Shown: piece by piece, positions 6,140-6,260 of the stretch
Layout of the letters: each line of letters starts with the position of its first letter
How positions within the stretch are numbered: position 1 is the first letter of the stretch
Source of the DNA: Bacteroidales bacterium
GTDB taxonomy: Bacteria > Bacteroidota > Bacteroidia > Bacteroidales > JAADJA01
Length of the DNA stretch: 6,260 bases
Direction: 5' to 3'
NCBI GenBank assembly: GCA_021107975.1
Contig: JAIORT010000366.1
Coordinates: 1-6,260 of the forward strand
The notes under the pieces: model-generated
What the model was told of the DNA's origin: nothing
The model's database searches: none
Seen by the model: only the letters and a program-made list of their open reading frames with translations
Translations under genes and position numbers: made by a program

Positions 6140-6260
6140 CTAAAAATCTTCTTCAAAATCAATTTCCGTTTCTTTGTCTCTTTGTTTTTCCTTTTTGTAA
6201 TTATTAATTCGATAGCTTAGGCTTAATGTAACAATTTGAGATTCTCTTTTAAAATTATTA
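6140..6260 (-). CDS. C-terminal end of an outer-membrane beta-barrel / TonB-dependent receptor-like protein (partial)
   Basis: Reading the minus strand from the window edge gives 39 residues ending at TAG (6140-6142). They include SQIVTLSLSYRINNYKKEK and then a charged tail ending in EEDF. An alternating final strand of the L-S-L-S-Y-R-I/F-N-N-Y type, followed by a K/R/D/E-rich tail and a terminal Phe, is typical of Bacteroidota outer-membrane beta-barrel proteins of the OMP_b-brl_3 / TonB-dependent receptor type. The rest lies beyond the right edge. It converges on the fabG-like gene with 44 bp between the stops and so is not part of that operon. The family call rests on this short end only. 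Confidence 0.65.
   Translation of the reverse strand, partial: NNFKRESQIVTLSLSYRINNYKKEKQRDKETEIDFEEDF

Overview
The window looks like a chromosomal segment from a member of the Bacteroidota. Evidence: an AT-rich sequence, a PorV-family protein of the type IX secretion system, a tyrosine ammonia-lyase very like the flavobacterial flexirubin enzymes, the C-terminus of an outer-membrane beta-barrel receptor, TAnnTTTG-type -7 promoter boxes, and weak or absent Shine-Dalgarno sequences at most starts. I cannot place it below phylum with confidence.

Layout. Positions 1-212 are a cluster of small hairpins and inverted repeats. The cluster is bounded by a 20-bp inverted repeat (19-38 and 193-212, 18 of 20 matching) and resembles the REP/MITE-like intergenic repeats common in Bacteroidota. 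It abuts a short open frame ending at 370 that reads like the C-terminal tail of a carbon-nitrogen hydrolase, probably a remnant. On the minus strand, an AI-2E family membrane protein (2506 to 1412) and a radical SAM/SPASM enzyme (1396 to 386) form a two-gene unit separated by 15 bp. A 90-bp divergent intergenic region (2507-2596) follows. On the plus strand comes a tight three-gene operon: an aromatic amino acid (tyrosine) ammonia-lyase, a PorV-like outer-membrane protein and a FabG-type 3-oxoacyl-ACP reductase. Both junctions in this operon are 4-base ATGA stop/start overlaps. The window ends in the 3' end of a convergent outer-membrane beta-barrel gene on the minus strand.

How the genes may work together. 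In flexirubin and aryl-polyene pathways, the ammonia-lyase makes 4-coumarate (or cinnamate) as the aryl starter, and a FabG-like reductase acts in each elongation cycle on the acyl carrier protein. Finding both in one translationally coupled operon suggests an aryl-polyene/flexirubin-like product, although no ketosynthase, acyl carrier protein, dehydratase or CoA/ACP ligase is in view. The most unusual point is the PorV-family protein inserted between them. It is either the organism's T9SS PorV that happens to be co-transcribed, or a paralogue belonging to the FadL superfamily that serves the outer-membrane end of this pathway.
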